The notes: generated by a model not told the origin, from the sequence alone. 64,000 nt of DNA from Methanocella_A sp963769045 (GCA_963769045.1 CAVYKK010000024.1:1-64000); one strand, 5' to 3'; shown: positions 34,527 through 44,627, counted from the first letter of the stretch. A program made the numbers and translations.

Positions 34527-35507
34527 TCACAGCTTTTTATTCAAAACCTTGATATCCCTTTCGCTCAGCGGCATCTCCGCCTTCATCGCTGCTATCAGCG
34601 ATCGCCTGGTATCGTGCTCGCCGCTCTCCTTTTGCTCTTTTTTGACGCGGGGTCTGCCCCACACGATACAGGCACCGGCCGCGGCCATGATGGCCATTAC
34701 GCATACAGCCTGTGCGAATATGTTGAATTTGATCAGGAAGTACAGGCTGGCGAGCAGAGGCACCTGCTGGCCGTGGCCGGTGTCCACGTAGACCGTGCCG
34801 TTTTTCATGATGTTACCGAGCAGCACGCCGTTATCGCCCTTGCGCAGCATGCCGTTCACCAGCAGGTCGGCGTCGCCGGCGACGATGAGCTCGCCCTTCC
34901 CGTAGTCCGCCTGCGCCATCACCGTATACGAGCCGAAAGTCTCGTTCCCGTCGATCGTGCTGTTATCGTCCGTGTCAAGCCACGCCTTTGGGGACGTGCC
35001 GGCCAGCGGCCTGGCGTCCCCGGAAAGTTGCAACGGCACCGGGTGATTTAATGCCAGCGTATTGACGCTGTCAGTAATGCCATGATAGGCGATGCCGCTC
35101 ACAATGGGCAGCGACGGGCTGCGGTAATAGTCGACGTCCTGGCAGAGCGGGACGTGCCGGATCTCGATGGGCGAGCCCAGGCTTTCCAGCAGCGTATCGG
35201 CCGTGCCGTAGTCGTCCATCACGATCGTCCGGCCGCCGTCGAGCATAAAGTCCGATACGTCGGCGGCGTCCTGTCCGGTATAGCTGGCCGAAGGGCCGAT
35301 GATCAGCAGCGTGTCGTCCGGGCCTGCCTGCCGGAGCTGGCCGAAGCCGTACAGGGGGGCGGCGTTGTGGCTCAAGGCGACGGACGAGATGCCGTCCCAG
35401 GACGGGTTGGTCAGGCCGAAGCTGTCGCCGGAGACCAGGAGCTTTCCCGTGACGAGCAGCAGCGCAAGGACGAATATGGCCGACAGGAGGAGCATCGCTT
35501 TTCTCAT
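34527..35507 (-). CDS. DUF4350 domain membrane protein
   Basis: This 326-residue protein has a signal-anchor helix (about residues 4-23). An outside domain with LLIIGPSASYTGQDAADVSDF and GGRTIVMDDYGTADTLLESL follows, then GKGELIVAGDADLLVNGML, a second helix (ICAQAV-type region near 270) and a basic tail. This is the layout of DUF4350 proteins that accompany MoxR-DUF58 units. Start and upstream stop overlap in TAATG, so it is translationally coupled to the DUF4129 gene. Function is unknown; the DUF4350 region resembles glutamine-amidotransferase-like folds without a visible catalytic cysteine. Confidence 0.7.
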   Translation of the reverse strand: MRKAMLLLSAIFVLALLLVTGKLLVSGDSFGLTNPSWDGISSVALSHNAAPLYGFGQLRQAGPDDTLLIIGPSASYTGQDAADVSDFMLDGGRTIVMDDYGTADTLLESLGSPIEIRHVPLCQDVDYYRSPSLPIVSGIAYHGITDSVNTLALNHPVPLQLSGDARPLAGTSPKAWLDTDDNSTIDGNETFGSYTVMAQADYGKGELIVAGDADLLVNGMLRKGDNGVLLGNIMKNGTVYVDTGHGQQVPLLASLYFLIKFNIFAQAVCVMAIMAAAGACIVWGRPRVKKEQKESGEHDTRRSLIAAMKAEMPLSERDIKVLNKKL

Positions 35508-37844
35508 TATGCCATGCCCCCGTCACCGTATAGCTGCCCCCGGATCTCGTTCAGGCTGCGCAGCGAGCTGATGACCTCCTCTCTGGTCAGCGGGAGGTGC
35601 CCGAAGACGGCATCCTCGTAATGATCGGCGATTGTCCGGAGCGATGTCGAGAGTGACGGCCGTTTGCCGGCGATGATCCGGCAAAGCTCGCGGTGGGTGA
35701 CTGACTGAGGCAGGGACGGGTCCCGGTCCTGCAGCATCAGCCAGGCCACACGATAGATGGACAGCATCGCCACTCTGCGGTCGCCCTCGCCGGTTACCGC
35801 CGGCTCGATCTTCCTGAGCTCGTCCTCGACGCTGAATGCGGCCGGTCTTTTTTCCGGCTCCGGCTCCTGCGGTAATGGCGGCTCCGCCACGGGGGACGGC
35901 ACGGCTCTCTGCCGGCTCCTTCTGCCGGCCCCGGTGACTTTCATGGCGCCGAGGATGACGATGAGGACGACGACGATGATAATGATGGCCATGCCCGCCC
36001 GGCCAAACGGCATGACGACGACGGTGCCGGCCGTCTGCTCATCTCCCGACAGGAGACCTTCGCCCTGTACGCTGGCCGATAAAGTATAAATGCCAGGGCT
36101 GTTGCCGATTTTGCCGGCGACCTGATAGCTGCCGCGGGCGTCTGTGATGGCGGTCATGGGCGCTGCGCCCGTGATATTTATGCTGACCGGCATTCCGCCA
36201 ATCGGACTGCCGTCGTCCGCCGTGACGATGCCGGTGAGGCTGAACTCGTCCCCGGAGAAGGCGACAAGAGGGACACCATTAACGGTCACATGCGGCACGG
36301 CAGCCTCGAAGAGTGCCGTGTATGTCCCGCTGCTGGAACCCGTCAATGCCCTGCCCTCGCCCGGGTCGAAGGAAGCGTAGACGTCGTGGCTGCCGGGGGT
36401 AATGTCGTAAGGAACCGTTGCGTCGAGGCTATACCGGCCATCGGCATCGGTGACACCGACGCCTATGGGCACGTCGCCCGCGAATATGCTTACGTTCGCG
36501 GCTGTCACCGGTCTTCCCGTGCCCGTCATGAGTGTACCCCGGAAGACAGCTCAGTTCGCCGCCATAATAGACAGGCTCCGCCGGGTCAAGCGTGATCTGT
36601 GACACATCGGGTGTTATGACCAGCATCGCCGGGGTAGATGACGCGTTCATGAGGACGCATCCGGGAGCAGCCTCATAGGTAGACTGTATCCAGCAGTCTC
36701 CGGCAGGCATATCGTGCCGGATGGCCAGCGGTAGCGAGAACGACCCGTCCGCTCCGGTTATTGGAACGCCTGCAAGGGACCCGGCTATCGATATTGTAAC
36801 GGGCTGATCGGCGGCAGGCACCCCTGATGCGGTGGTCAGTCTGCCGAACACGCTGACAGCATCCGAATAAGCTGCTGTCCTCGGCGTGACCTGCGTCTGC
36901 AGCTGCGCCTGTTCCGGCCCGTGAACGATTTCTATCACGTTGCTTACAGCCGGGGACAGCTGGCTGCCCTGCGGGTCGAACTCCGCACTCACCCGTATCG
37001 TCGGGTTGAAGGATCGGCCGTCGATCTCGTAGACTATCATACATACGCCGCTCGGATCGGTCGTGGCGCTGCCGGCCGGGGTGCCGTCGACGTAGAACCG
37101 GATGAGGTGGCCCGATAGCATGCTGCCGCTCATCCGCAATATCCCGGACAACAAGATCTGATCGCCGGCGACGACCTCGCGGCTGCTGGCGGCGAGGACC
37201 AGGCCGGTATTGCCGAGCAGGCCGGACGGCGCCCGGTTGTTCTCCTCCACGCTCGCGGTGAAGTTGCCCAGCCCCGCGATCCCGCTCTCCAGGCCCGAGG
37301 TGTCGATGTCCGTGCGGTCGAGCATCTTGAGGATGCTGGTAGAGTTCTCGTTGACAGCCCGGATCGAGTCGATCACGTTCCGGTACGAGAGCTGTAGCTT
37401 AGACGCCATCTGTGCTGCGTTCTCTGTATCGCTATTGTTGGTGTACTCTTTGAACTTTGCCAGCTCGGCGCTGTATAGTTCGGAGCTGTCTGCGGTCATG
37501 TTGAGATCGTCGGCCATGAACGCCAGCTTAGTGGCGACGGCCTCCATGTCTGTCCCGTTGAAGTCAGACCTCCGGTAAACGTCCGTGAAGTCCGAATACG
37601 ATGCCATGAACAGCCTGATGTCCTGCCGCGATGCCTGGAAGTTGCTGGCATTGACGTGTGAGATAAAGCTGTCCAGCGTCCCGAACATCTCCTGCAGGGA
37701 CAGCGCAAGCTTCTGGTCCGCATCGTAAGGCTGGCGTACCGGCAGGCTTTCCGGGTCCTCGTGGACAGTCTGTGCGCCGGAAGGATAAGACGAAAACAGC
37801 AGGCCCGCTAACAAAATAATGACAAATATACGTATTTTTAACAT
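35507..37844 (-). CDS. DUF4129 protein with repeated Ig/CarboxypepD-like domains (frameshifted)
   Basis: The gene starts at 37844 (signal peptide IFVIILLAGLLFSSYPSGAQ). It continues through a helical region of about 200 residues, and then several carboxypeptidase-regulatory or Ig-like beta modules (SVFGRLTTASGVPAADQPVTISI, IVTADDGSPIGGMPVSINI). A membrane helix (MAIIIIVVVLIVILGAMKV) and a cytoplasmic DUF4129 domain with SVTHRELCRIIAG complete it. The frame breaks at about 36536-36552; adding one base joins GELS to FRGTLMTGTG. The earlier ATG at 37865 is less likely. It is the promoter-proximal gene of the MoxR operon. DUF4129 is commonly fused to transglutaminases elsewhere, but none is seen here. 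Confidence 0.72.
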
Positions 37845-37931
37845 TGATAGCCCGCCATGCGCCATTGTGTCCGACTATAGCTGTTTAGTTGTTTTGTTAC
37901 TATATGGTCGTGAATTAATATACTTTCATGC

Positions 37932-38204
37932 CTAAAAAGGCCTGATTCCCAGTATGTCGAGGACTTTGTTCACTACGATGAGTCCGAACAGGAACACCCC
38001 GGCAAGTATGAGCAGGTTGGCCCGGGAACGCCACCGGGGACGGGAGATGAATGGCCCGCTCAGGTTTACGATGGCCATGAAGCCGAGCAGGCACAGCATG
38101 AAATATATCTCGAAACCCAGGAAATCGAATAACATCAGCACTGCCAGCACGAGAGAGGCCAGGCCGCCGAAGGTCATCACGATACGCTGGGCTTTAGTCA
38201 ACAA
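37932..38204 (-). CDS. small three-helix membrane protein
   Basis: This frame encodes 90 residues with three hydrophobic helices (about residues 10-28, 31-50 and 64-85). A basic loop (RPRWRSR) separates the last two. The first codon would be TTG at 38204; an ATG at 38177 begins MTFGGLASLVL and removes nine residues. It has no recognised family. It lies upstream of the MoxR operon on the same strand, 88 bases before it, and could be its first gene. Confidence 0.5.
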   Translation of the reverse strand: MLTKAQRIVMTFGGLASLVLAVLMLFDFLGFEIYFMLCLLGFMAIVNLSGPFISRPRWRSRANLLILAGVFLFGLIVVNKVLDILGIRPF

Positions 38205-38383
38205 CTGCTACACCGGTATGAAGTGTAATAAAAAGGTTTAAATCCTTTTTGCATGCGACAGAGCCATAAAAACAGAGTATAAGCAACTTGTGCTCGCCCA
38301 TTATGGCGATTACACGAAATAAAGATATTCTGCATACATTTTCTCGCACTGCCGTTCCGTTAGTGCACGATATATAAGACACA

Positions 38384-38569
38384 ATCATTCGTGAAATGTT
38401 GTTTAAGCTGAGCCGGCACTTGACACAACGTACACGACGGCCACGACGTACACGACGTTTTATCGGAAAAGGGCAAGCGTAGCCATATTATCAGACGTCG
38501 TGTACGTCGTGTACGTCGTGTACGTAGTGTTTGGTGCCGGCCAGCCTGTACAAAAAGTTACAACGATTA
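38384..38569. repeat. hairpin element C
   Basis: It begins ATCATTCGTGAAATG. The arms at 38412-38457 and 38495-38540 consist of ACGTACACG and ACGGCCACG units and are closed by GCCGGCAC/GGTGCCGG. The loop is identical to that of element B over TTATCGGAAAAGGGCAAGCG and beyond. The right end (to 38569) is less well conserved. It lies between the small membrane gene and the glm operon; 38205-38655 holds no gene. Confidence 0.75.
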
Positions 38570-38655
38570 GAAATGGCCGGGCTGTCGTCGCATGCCTGGC
38601 TGACTGGCGTTCGCGCGCGCGACGGAATGCCGGGGCAAAAGAGAAATTGCAGGGC

Positions 38656-39882
38656 CTAATGGCGGAGCAGACGTTCGCCCTTTTTGATTTCGCCGTGGGC
38701 CAGGGCGCCCGGCCCGATGGCCGCGCCGGCGCCGACGGTGGTGCCCACGTTGATCAGGCTGCCGATGCCCGTGTGCACGTCGTCGCCCATGATGCAGCCG
38801 AGCTTCCGGCGGCCGCTGTCCACGCGTTTGCCGTTGATGACCGCGGGGATGTTCTTTTCGTCGAGCCGCAGGTTGGCGATCTTGGTGCCGGCGCCGAAGT
38901 TGCATCGCTCGCCGATCACGCTGTCGCCGACGTAGCTCAAATGGCCGATCTTCGTGCCGTTCATTAAAACAGAGTTCTTGATCTCCACGGCGTTGCCGAC
39001 GTGGGCGTTATTGCCGATGCTCGTGTGGGCCCGGATAAAGCAGTTCGGGCCGATGTCGCAGTTTTCGCCGATGATCACGGGGCCGACGATGTAGGCGCCG
39101 TTCCGCACGATCGTGCCCTTGCCGACAGAGACAGGGCCTTTCAATGTGGCATTAGGCTCCACTTCGCCTTCGATGGACGGCTTCATGGCCTTCAGCATCA
39201 GCTCGTTAGCGGTCAGTAAGTCCCAGGGCCGGCCGATGTCCATCCAGTCCTCGCCCATGACCTCGTAGCCGACCGATTTGCCCGAGTCGATGAGCATCTG
39301 AAGCGAATCGGTGACCTCGATCTCCCCCCGGGGTGACAGCGGTGTCTTCCGGATGGCCTCGAAGATACACGGGTTGAAGACGTAAATGCCGGCGTTCGCC
39401 ATGTTGGTCGGGGGCTGCGGGGATTTCTCCACGATTCGCGTGACAAGCCCGCCATTGGCCTCGATGACGCCGAACGCCGTCGGGTCCGGCACCTGCTTGA
39501 CACTGATGATCGCGTCTTCTTTTCGCTTTTGCAGCTTTTTCAGGTGCGTGGTGCTGACCGTGATGTCGCCGTTCATGGCAATGAACCGGTCGTCGCAGTA
39601 TCCGACAGCCATGCCGAAGGCATGCCCGGTGCCTTGCTGCTTCTCCTGAGTGATATACTCGATATGGAGACCCCAGCGGGAGCCGTCGCCGAAGTAATCG
39701 ATGATCGACTCCTTACGGTAGCCGACGATGAGAAGAATGTCTTTGATGCCCGCGTCTCTCGCGGCAAGCAATGTGTACTCCAGCATGGGCTTGTTCGCGA
39801 TGGGGAGCATGACTTTGGGGCGGTTCTCGGTCAAAGGGCGCATACGTGTGCCCTCGCCGGCCGCCAGGATTACTGCGCGCAT
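38656..39882 (-). CDS. glmU: bifunctional sugar-1-phosphate nucleotidylyltransferase/acetyltransferase, copy 1
   Basis: This 408-residue protein has an N-terminal nucleotidyltransferase domain (LAAGEGTRMRPLT, residues 6-18; MNGDITV) and a C-terminal left-handed beta-helix of hexapeptide repeats (from about residue 245). It is the archaeal GlmU-like (MJ1101) type, which acetylates GlcN-1-P and adds UMP to give UDP-GlcNAc. Its start overlaps the glmM end by 13 bases. A second GlmU-like gene opens the same operon, so one may act on another sugar (for instance glucose-1-P or GalN-1-P). Confidence 0.85.
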   Translation of the reverse strand: MRAVILAAGEGTRMRPLTENRPKVMLPIANKPMLEYTLLAARDAGIKDILLIVGYRKESIIDYFGDGSRWGLHIEYITQEKQQGTGHAFGMAVGYCDDRFIAMNGDITVSTTHLKKLQKRKEDAIISVKQVPDPTAFGVIEANGGLVTRIVEKSPQPPTNMANAGIYVFNPCIFEAIRKTPLSPRGEIEVTDSLQMLIDSGKSVGYEVMGEDWMDIGRPWDLLTANELMLKAMKPSIEGEVEPNATLKGPVSVGKGTIVRNGAYIVGPVIIGENCDIGPNCFIRAHTSIGNNAHVGNAVEIKNSVLMNGTKIGHLSYVGDSVIGERCNFGAGTKIANLRLDEKNIPAVINGKRVDSGRRKLGCIMGDDVHTGIGSLINVGTTVGAGAAIGPGALAHGEIKKGERLLRH

Positions 39883-41192
39883 GACTCAATGCACCTTTTA
39901 ACGATCGACTCCGCCCGGGCATATAACCTTTCCGCCGTCGCCGCGTCGACCGCCTCGGCGGTAATCCGGATTTTCGGCTCGGTGCCGGACGGCCGGATGA
40001 GTATCCACCCGTCGTCGTACTGTACGCGCAGGCCGTCGAGAGAATTAAGCGACGAGTACTGCCCGCGCTCGATCTCGGCTTTTACCCCGCCCATGATGTC
40101 GGCCTTCCAGCTCTCCTTCGAGAACTTCAGGCCGCCGCGCTTCAGCGGGTAGCGGGGCAGCTCTGCGACCGCCTTCGACAGCGAGCCATGTTCGCTCACA
40201 AGCTCGACGATCTTGGCCGCCGCGTAAATTCCATCGGGGCAGTAGGAGATGCGCGGGAAAATCCAGGTGCCGCTGGTCTCGCCGCCGAAGTCGGCGCTGA
40301 CCTTGCGGACCTCCTCGGATACGAACGCGTCGCCGATCCGGGTGCGGTAGACTTTCACGTCCCTGCCGCAGCGGTCGACGGCCATGGACGCTTCCACCGG
40401 GCAGGCGACCGAGCTTTTGACCTCGAAGCGGCAGAAATATGTCAGCAGCTCGTCACCGGTGACCAGCCTGCCGGTCTCGTCGACGGCCATCATCCGGTCC
40501 GCATCGCCGTCGTGGGCGATGCCGAGATCGGCGCCGGTCGCCCGGACTGATTCCTTTAGCTGCGACAGGTTCTCGTCTATGGGCTCCGGGTCACGGGCCG
40601 GGAAAAAGCCGTCCGGCTGCGCGTTCAGCGCGATCACTTTACAGCCCATCTCCCGCAGGACGTACGGCGTTATCGTCGATGCCGAGCCGCAGCCGCAGTC
40701 CACCACGACCTTGAGGCTGCAGGGCCGGACGTTCTTCAGGATGACGGCCATGTGATCGAAAATGGCATCGTGCGAGACGGACTCCTGGCCGATGGCCTTC
40801 CAGCTTACGCCCTTGATGTCACTGTAGATGAGCTGCTCCAGCTCGTCCTGCTGCTGCAGCGAGAACGCCATGCCGTCAGGGTTCCAGAACTTGAGACCAT
40901 TGTACTCAGAAGGGTTATGTGATGCGGTGACCATGACGCCCGCCGAGAACTTACGCGCCGCATAGGCCAGCGTCGGCGTCGAGACGAGCCCGACCCGGGT
41001 GACGCGGGCGCCCGACGACAGCAGGCCGGCGACCAGGGCGTTTTCGATCATCTGGCTGGACGTCCGCGGGTCGTGGCCCACGACGACGTTCTTGTGTGTC
41101 AGGCCCAGCGCCCTGCCTGCCTTTAAAGACAGCTCCGGCGTCATCATCTCGTTGACGACGCCCCTGATGCCCGAAGAGCCAAAAAGTCCCAT
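39870..41192 (-). CDS. glmM: phosphoglucosamine mutase
   Basis: This 440-residue enzyme converts GlcN-6-P to GlcN-1-P. It shows the phosphoserine loop TASHNPSEYNG (about residues 89-99), the Mg-binding DGDADR, and the C-terminal phosphate-binding RPSGTEPKIRI. The N-terminus SSGIRGVVNE is typical for the archaeal phosphoglucosamine/phosphomannomutase family. The operon with glmS and two glmU-like genes supports the GlmM assignment over phosphomannomutase. It begins seven bases after the glmS stop. Confidence 0.88.
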   Translation of the reverse strand: MGLFGSSGIRGVVNEMMTPELSLKAGRALGLTHKNVVVGHDPRTSSQMIENALVAGLLSSGARVTRVGLVSTPTLAYAARKFSAGVMVTASHNPSEYNGLKFWNPDGMAFSLQQQDELEQLIYSDIKGVSWKAIGQESVSHDAIFDHMAVILKNVRPCSLKVVVDCGCGSASTITPYVLREMGCKVIALNAQPDGFFPARDPEPIDENLSQLKESVRATGADLGIAHDGDADRMMAVDETGRLVTGDELLTYFCRFEVKSSVACPVEASMAVDRCGRDVKVYRTRIGDAFVSEEVRKVSADFGGETSGTWIFPRISYCPDGIYAAAKIVELVSEHGSLSKAVAELPRYPLKRGGLKFSKESWKADIMGGVKAEIERGQYSSLNSLDGLRVQYDDGWILIRPSGTEPKIRITAEAVDAATAERLYARAESIVKRCIESCAQ

Positions 41193-41198
41193 CGCTCT

Positions 41199-43025
41199 CT
41201 ATTCCACCGTTACGGACTTGGCGAGGTTTCTCGGCTTGTCGACCGGACAGCCGGCGCAGACGGCGACGTGATAGGCGAACAGCTGGAGCACGATGCTGGA
41301 CAGCACCGGGGAGACGAACTCGCTGGCGTCCGGCACCCTGATGACCACGTCGACCAGCTGGGAGATCGACTCGTCGCTCTCGCTGGCAATGGCGATCACC
41401 GAGGCGTCGCGCGCCTTGATCTCCTTGATGTTGCTCGTCATCTTATCGTACGTGGGCGCCTTCGTCGCGATCGCGACGACCGGTACGCCGGTCGTAAGCA
41501 ACGCCAGCGGACCATGCTTCAGTTCGCCGGCCGCGAAGCCTTCCGAGAAGATATATGAGATCTCCTTGAGCTTCAGCGCGCCTTCGAGCGCGATAGGATA
41601 GTTGAGATGCCTGCCCACGAACAGGAACAGGTTTGCCTTGGCGTACAGCCGCGCGATGTTCGCGATAACGCTGTCCTGGTCGAGGACCGCCTGCGCGAAT
41701 TTGGGCAGCGACTTCAGCTCGGACAGCAGTATTCTCGCCTTCTCGGCGTTGATCGCGCCACGCCGGCGGCCGAGGAAGATGGCGAGCATGTACATGACCG
41801 TGACCTGGGAAGTAAACGTCTTGGTGGCAGCGACGCCTATCTCGGGGCCCGAGCGCATATATATCGTATTGCCTGCGTCGCGGGCGATCGTGCTGCCCAC
41901 GGTGTTCGTGATCGCGACCACGTGCGCCCCCTTCTTGATCGCCTCCCGCACCGAGGCGGCCGTGTCGGCGGTTTCGCCAGACTGCGACAGCGCAATGATC
42001 AGGGTGCCGGGGCCCACCCGGTTGGACGAGTAGCGGAACTCCGAGCCGATCTCTACCGTGACCGGGATATCGGTAAGCATCTCCATCGCATACTTGCCCG
42101 TCAGGCCCGCATGGTAAGACGTGCCGCACGCGACGATGATGACACGCCTGATGCCGTTGATCTCGTCCTGCGTCAGCCCTATCTCGCCAAGCTCCACCTC
42201 GCCCGAAAGCTCATTCAGCCGGCCCGAAATGACGCCCTTGAGCGATTTGGGCTGCTCGTGGATCTCCTTGAGCATGAAGTGATCATAGCCCCCCTTTTCC
42301 GCCGCCTCCAGGTCCCACTCGATCAGGCGCTCACGGCGCTCGATCGGCTGGCCCTGGAAATCGGTGAAGGTAACGCCGTCTTTGGAAAGGATGGCAATAT
42401 CGCCGTCCTCCATGAACACGGCGCGCTTCGTGTACTTGAGAAAAGCCGTAACGTCGGAGGCCAGGAAATACTGCCCGTCGCCCAGCCCGATCACGAGAGG
42501 GCTGTCCTTGCGGGCGGCATAGATCTTGCCGGGGTCATCCTTGTGGATCAGCGCGAAGGCAAAAGAGCCCTGGAGGCGTTTGACCGAGTCGAGAACGGCA
42601 CGCATGGTATCGCCTACATAGTTCTCCTCGACCAGGTGGCTGATCACTTCCGTGTCAGTCTCGGAGGTAAAGGTGTGGCCGTGTTTCTCCAGCTCGTTCT
42701 TGAGCTCCTGGTAATTCTCGATAATGCCGTTGTGTACGACGGCGATGTGACCCGAACAGTCCTGGTGCGGATGAGCGTTAGTTTTCGACGGCTTGCCATG
42801 CGTGGCCCAGCGCGTGTGGCCGATGCCGACAGACGCATAGAGCGTCGCGGGGACTTTCTCGCGGAGCTTCACGATCCGCTCGGCCGACTTGATGACCTCG
42901 AGGCCGTCCTCGCATACGAGCGCGATGCCCGCAGAGTCGTAGCCCCGGTACTCGAGCCTGCCCAGAGAGTCCAGCAGGACTTCCGTGGTCTTCCCGGCGC
43001 CAATGTAACCGACGATTCCGCACAT
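41199..43025 (-). CDS. glmS: glutamine-fructose-6-phosphate aminotransferase
   Basis: This 608-residue enzyme makes glucosamine-6-phosphate. The N-terminal glutaminase domain begins MCGIVGYIG with the catalytic cysteine at position 2, and shows GHTRWATHGKP. Two SIS sugar-isomerase domains follow (ACGTSYHAGL, SQSGETADT). It ends with KPRNLAKSVTVE, the invariant C-terminus that closes the active site. Length and motifs are complete. GGAGG lies upstream of the ATG. It is the second gene of the glm operon. Feedback control is not visible in the sequence, and no glmS ribozyme is expected or seen in the 19-base gap to the preceding gene. Confidence 0.96.
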   Translation of the reverse strand: MCGIVGYIGAGKTTEVLLDSLGRLEYRGYDSAGIALVCEDGLEVIKSAERIVKLREKVPATLYASVGIGHTRWATHGKPSKTNAHPHQDCSGHIAVVHNGIIENYQELKNELEKHGHTFTSETDTEVISHLVEENYVGDTMRAVLDSVKRLQGSFAFALIHKDDPGKIYAARKDSPLVIGLGDGQYFLASDVTAFLKYTKRAVFMEDGDIAILSKDGVTFTDFQGQPIERRERLIEWDLEAAEKGGYDHFMLKEIHEQPKSLKGVISGRLNELSGEVELGEIGLTQDEINGIRRVIIVACGTSYHAGLTGKYAMEMLTDIPVTVEIGSEFRYSSNRVGPGTLIIALSQSGETADTAASVREAIKKGAHVVAITNTVGSTIARDAGNTIYMRSGPEIGVAATKTFTSQVTVMYMLAIFLGRRRGAINAEKARILLSELKSLPKFAQAVLDQDSVIANIARLYAKANLFLFVGRHLNYPIALEGALKLKEISYIFSEGFAAGELKHGPLALLTTGVPVVAIATKAPTYDKMTSNIKEIKARDASVIAIASESDESISQLVDVVIRVPDASEFVSPVLSSIVLQLFAYHVAVCAGCPVDKPRNLAKSVTVE

Positions 43026-43044
43026 TTTTTGCTCATTCCTCCTG

Positions 43045-44247
43045 TCACAGAACTCTGGTGTTATCGCCCACGTTGGTCCAGATAATAGTACCGGACCCGA
43101 TCTTGCACCTTACCCCTATAATCTTTCCCGGCTTCACGAGCACCCTGCCGGCGACCTCGGTGTTGTCGCCGATGACCGAGCCCATGTTGGCGCGCATCAG
43201 CTTATTCTCTACTTCCATTTTCGTGCTGTCCGATTCTGCGATGAACGACGGTCCGGTCGACGCGCCCTCGCCTATGATCGAATTAGTGAGATGACTGAAC
43301 GACGATACGCGCACATTACTCATCAAGATGCAGTTCGATATGCGCGAGAACGGCTCGATGGTCGAGTTGCTGCCTACGCTGGTGCTCGGCAGGATGACCG
43401 TGTCCGGCCCGATGTCGCAGTTGTCGCCAATGCTTACCGGCCCCACGATATAGCAGCCCGAGCGTATGACGGTGTTCTCGCCGATCTTCACCGCGCCGAT
43501 GACGTGCGACCCTTCCTCGACAGTCCCGTGGTTCTCCGCCTTCTGGCGTGCCAGCGTGGCCGCGTTCAGGTCGATTAGGTCCCAGAGGTATGCGGCGTCC
43601 ATCCACGTGGCGTTCGTATGGACCGCCCGCACGGGGATGTCGTTCTCGATCATCTTGCGGATGGCGTCGGTGACCTCGTAGTCGCCGCGCTCCGAGATGT
43701 CCATATACTCCAGGAAGTCGAAAATTTTCGGCGAGAAACAATAGACGCCCGCGTTCACGGTATTGCCGATCTCCTTGTGGGTGGGCTTCTCCTGGATGCT
43801 TTTTACCAGGTTGTTCTGTATCTGCACCACGCCATACTTCTGCGCCTTGTCGACCGTCACCGTCAGCATGGTCGCGTCGCCGCCCTGATGGCGGATAATC
43901 TGCTTGATCGCCGACGAGTCGATCACGGTGTCGCCGTTGATAACGAGGAAATGATCTTTGATCAGGTGCGAGGCCTGCCGGAGCGCATGGGCCGTGCCCA
44001 GCTGCTGGAACTGCTCCACATAAGTAATGTTCACGCCCCACTTATGCCCGTCCGAGAAGTAGTCCATGATCTTCTCGCGCTTGTAGCCTACCACCAATAC
44101 GATGTCGATGATGCCGCTTTCCTGGAGCGCGTCGATGACGTACTCGAGGATGGGCTTGTTACCCACCGGGATCATGACTTTGGGCCGGGTCGCCGTGAAC
44201 GGCTTAAGCCTGCTGCCTTCGCCGGCGGCCAGTACAACTGCCTTCAT
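43045..44247 (-). CDS. glmU: bifunctional sugar-1-phosphate nucleotidylyltransferase/acetyltransferase, copy 2
   Basis: This 400-residue protein has the nucleotidyltransferase start LAAGEGSRLKPFT (residues 6-18), VINGDTVID and a C-terminal beta-helix acyltransferase domain with many I-G-x-N-x hexapeptides. It is similar to the 38656-39882 product but clearly diverged, with loop differences in the sugar-binding region (NAGVYCFSPKIF versus NAGIYVFNPCIF). It is the first gene of the operon, transcribed leftward. The likely product is UDP-GlcNAc, or another UDP-HexNAc. Confidence 0.85.
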   Translation of the reverse strand: MKAVVLAAGEGSRLKPFTATRPKVMIPVGNKPILEYVIDALQESGIIDIVLVVGYKREKIMDYFSDGHKWGVNITYVEQFQQLGTAHALRQASHLIKDHFLVINGDTVIDSSAIKQIIRHQGGDATMLTVTVDKAQKYGVVQIQNNLVKSIQEKPTHKEIGNTVNAGVYCFSPKIFDFLEYMDISERGDYEVTDAIRKMIENDIPVRAVHTNATWMDAAYLWDLIDLNAATLARQKAENHGTVEEGSHVIGAVKIGENTVIRSGCYIVGPVSIGDNCDIGPDTVILPSTSVGSNSTIEPFSRISNCILMSNVRVSSFSHLTNSIIGEGASTGPSFIAESDSTKMEVENKLMRANMGSVIGDNTEVAGRVLVKPGKIIGVRCKIGSGTIIWTNVGDNTRVL

Positions 44248-44393
44248 AGATAAGATACACCCTGTTGCTGTTATCGGATAACCTAGGGAGTGTATAGGGT
44301 ATGAGTATTTGAACTTTCTCGTTACGCTTATTGCATAAATGCAAGTCTTTCAGCGGATAACTCGGTTTTTTGCCGGTAATACCGACATATCAG

Positions 44394-44433
44394 TTTATTA
44401 ATATATTATTTACCGGGGCGAAACAGTTATATG
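44394..44433 (+). promoter_or_regulatory. AT-rich promoter region of the L40e gene
   Basis: Two TATA-like tracts occur: TTTATTAATATATTATT (from 44394) and GTTATATG (from about 44425). The second is about 50 bases before the ATG and would allow a short leader that contains GAGGT. Confidence 0.4.
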
Positions 44434-44480
44434 CTTCCAGCACTTTTAAGGAACGTCTTTAAACAACAGAGGTATTTATC

Positions 44481-44627
44481 ATGGCGAGATTCCCCGAAGC
44501 TGAGGCCCGTACCTTAAACATCCAGATCTGCAGGAAGTGCAACGCGAGGAACGCGATCAAAGCCACCCGCTGCAGGAAATGCGGTTACGAAGGCCTGAGG
44601 CCCAAGAAGAAAGAGCTTAAGAAATAA
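44481..44627 (+). CDS. rpl40e: 50S ribosomal protein L40e
   Basis: This short gene encodes 48 residues with the L40e zinc ribbon: CRKCNARN (Cys 17 and 20) and CRKCGYEGLRPKKKE (Cys 31 and 34), a basic C-terminus and the start MARFPEAEAR. It is a component of the large ribosomal subunit in archaea and eukaryotes. GAGGT lies seven bases before the ATG. Hairpin element G begins directly at its stop codon and may end its transcript. The gene is intact and normal in size. Confidence 0.95.
   Translation: MARFPEAEARTLNIQICRKCNARNAIKATRCRKCGYEGLRPKKKELKK

Noticed and set aside
38500..38967. Frame encoding VVYVVYVVFGAGQP in a hairpin arm
   Set aside because: The 9-nt period of the arm yields a three-residue repeat in any open frame; similar false frames arise at 6.2 and 12.5 kb.
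41607..43085. 492-codon open frame opposite glmS
   Set aside because: GlmS is unmistakable; the opposite frame is rich in Arg, Val and Asp without domains.
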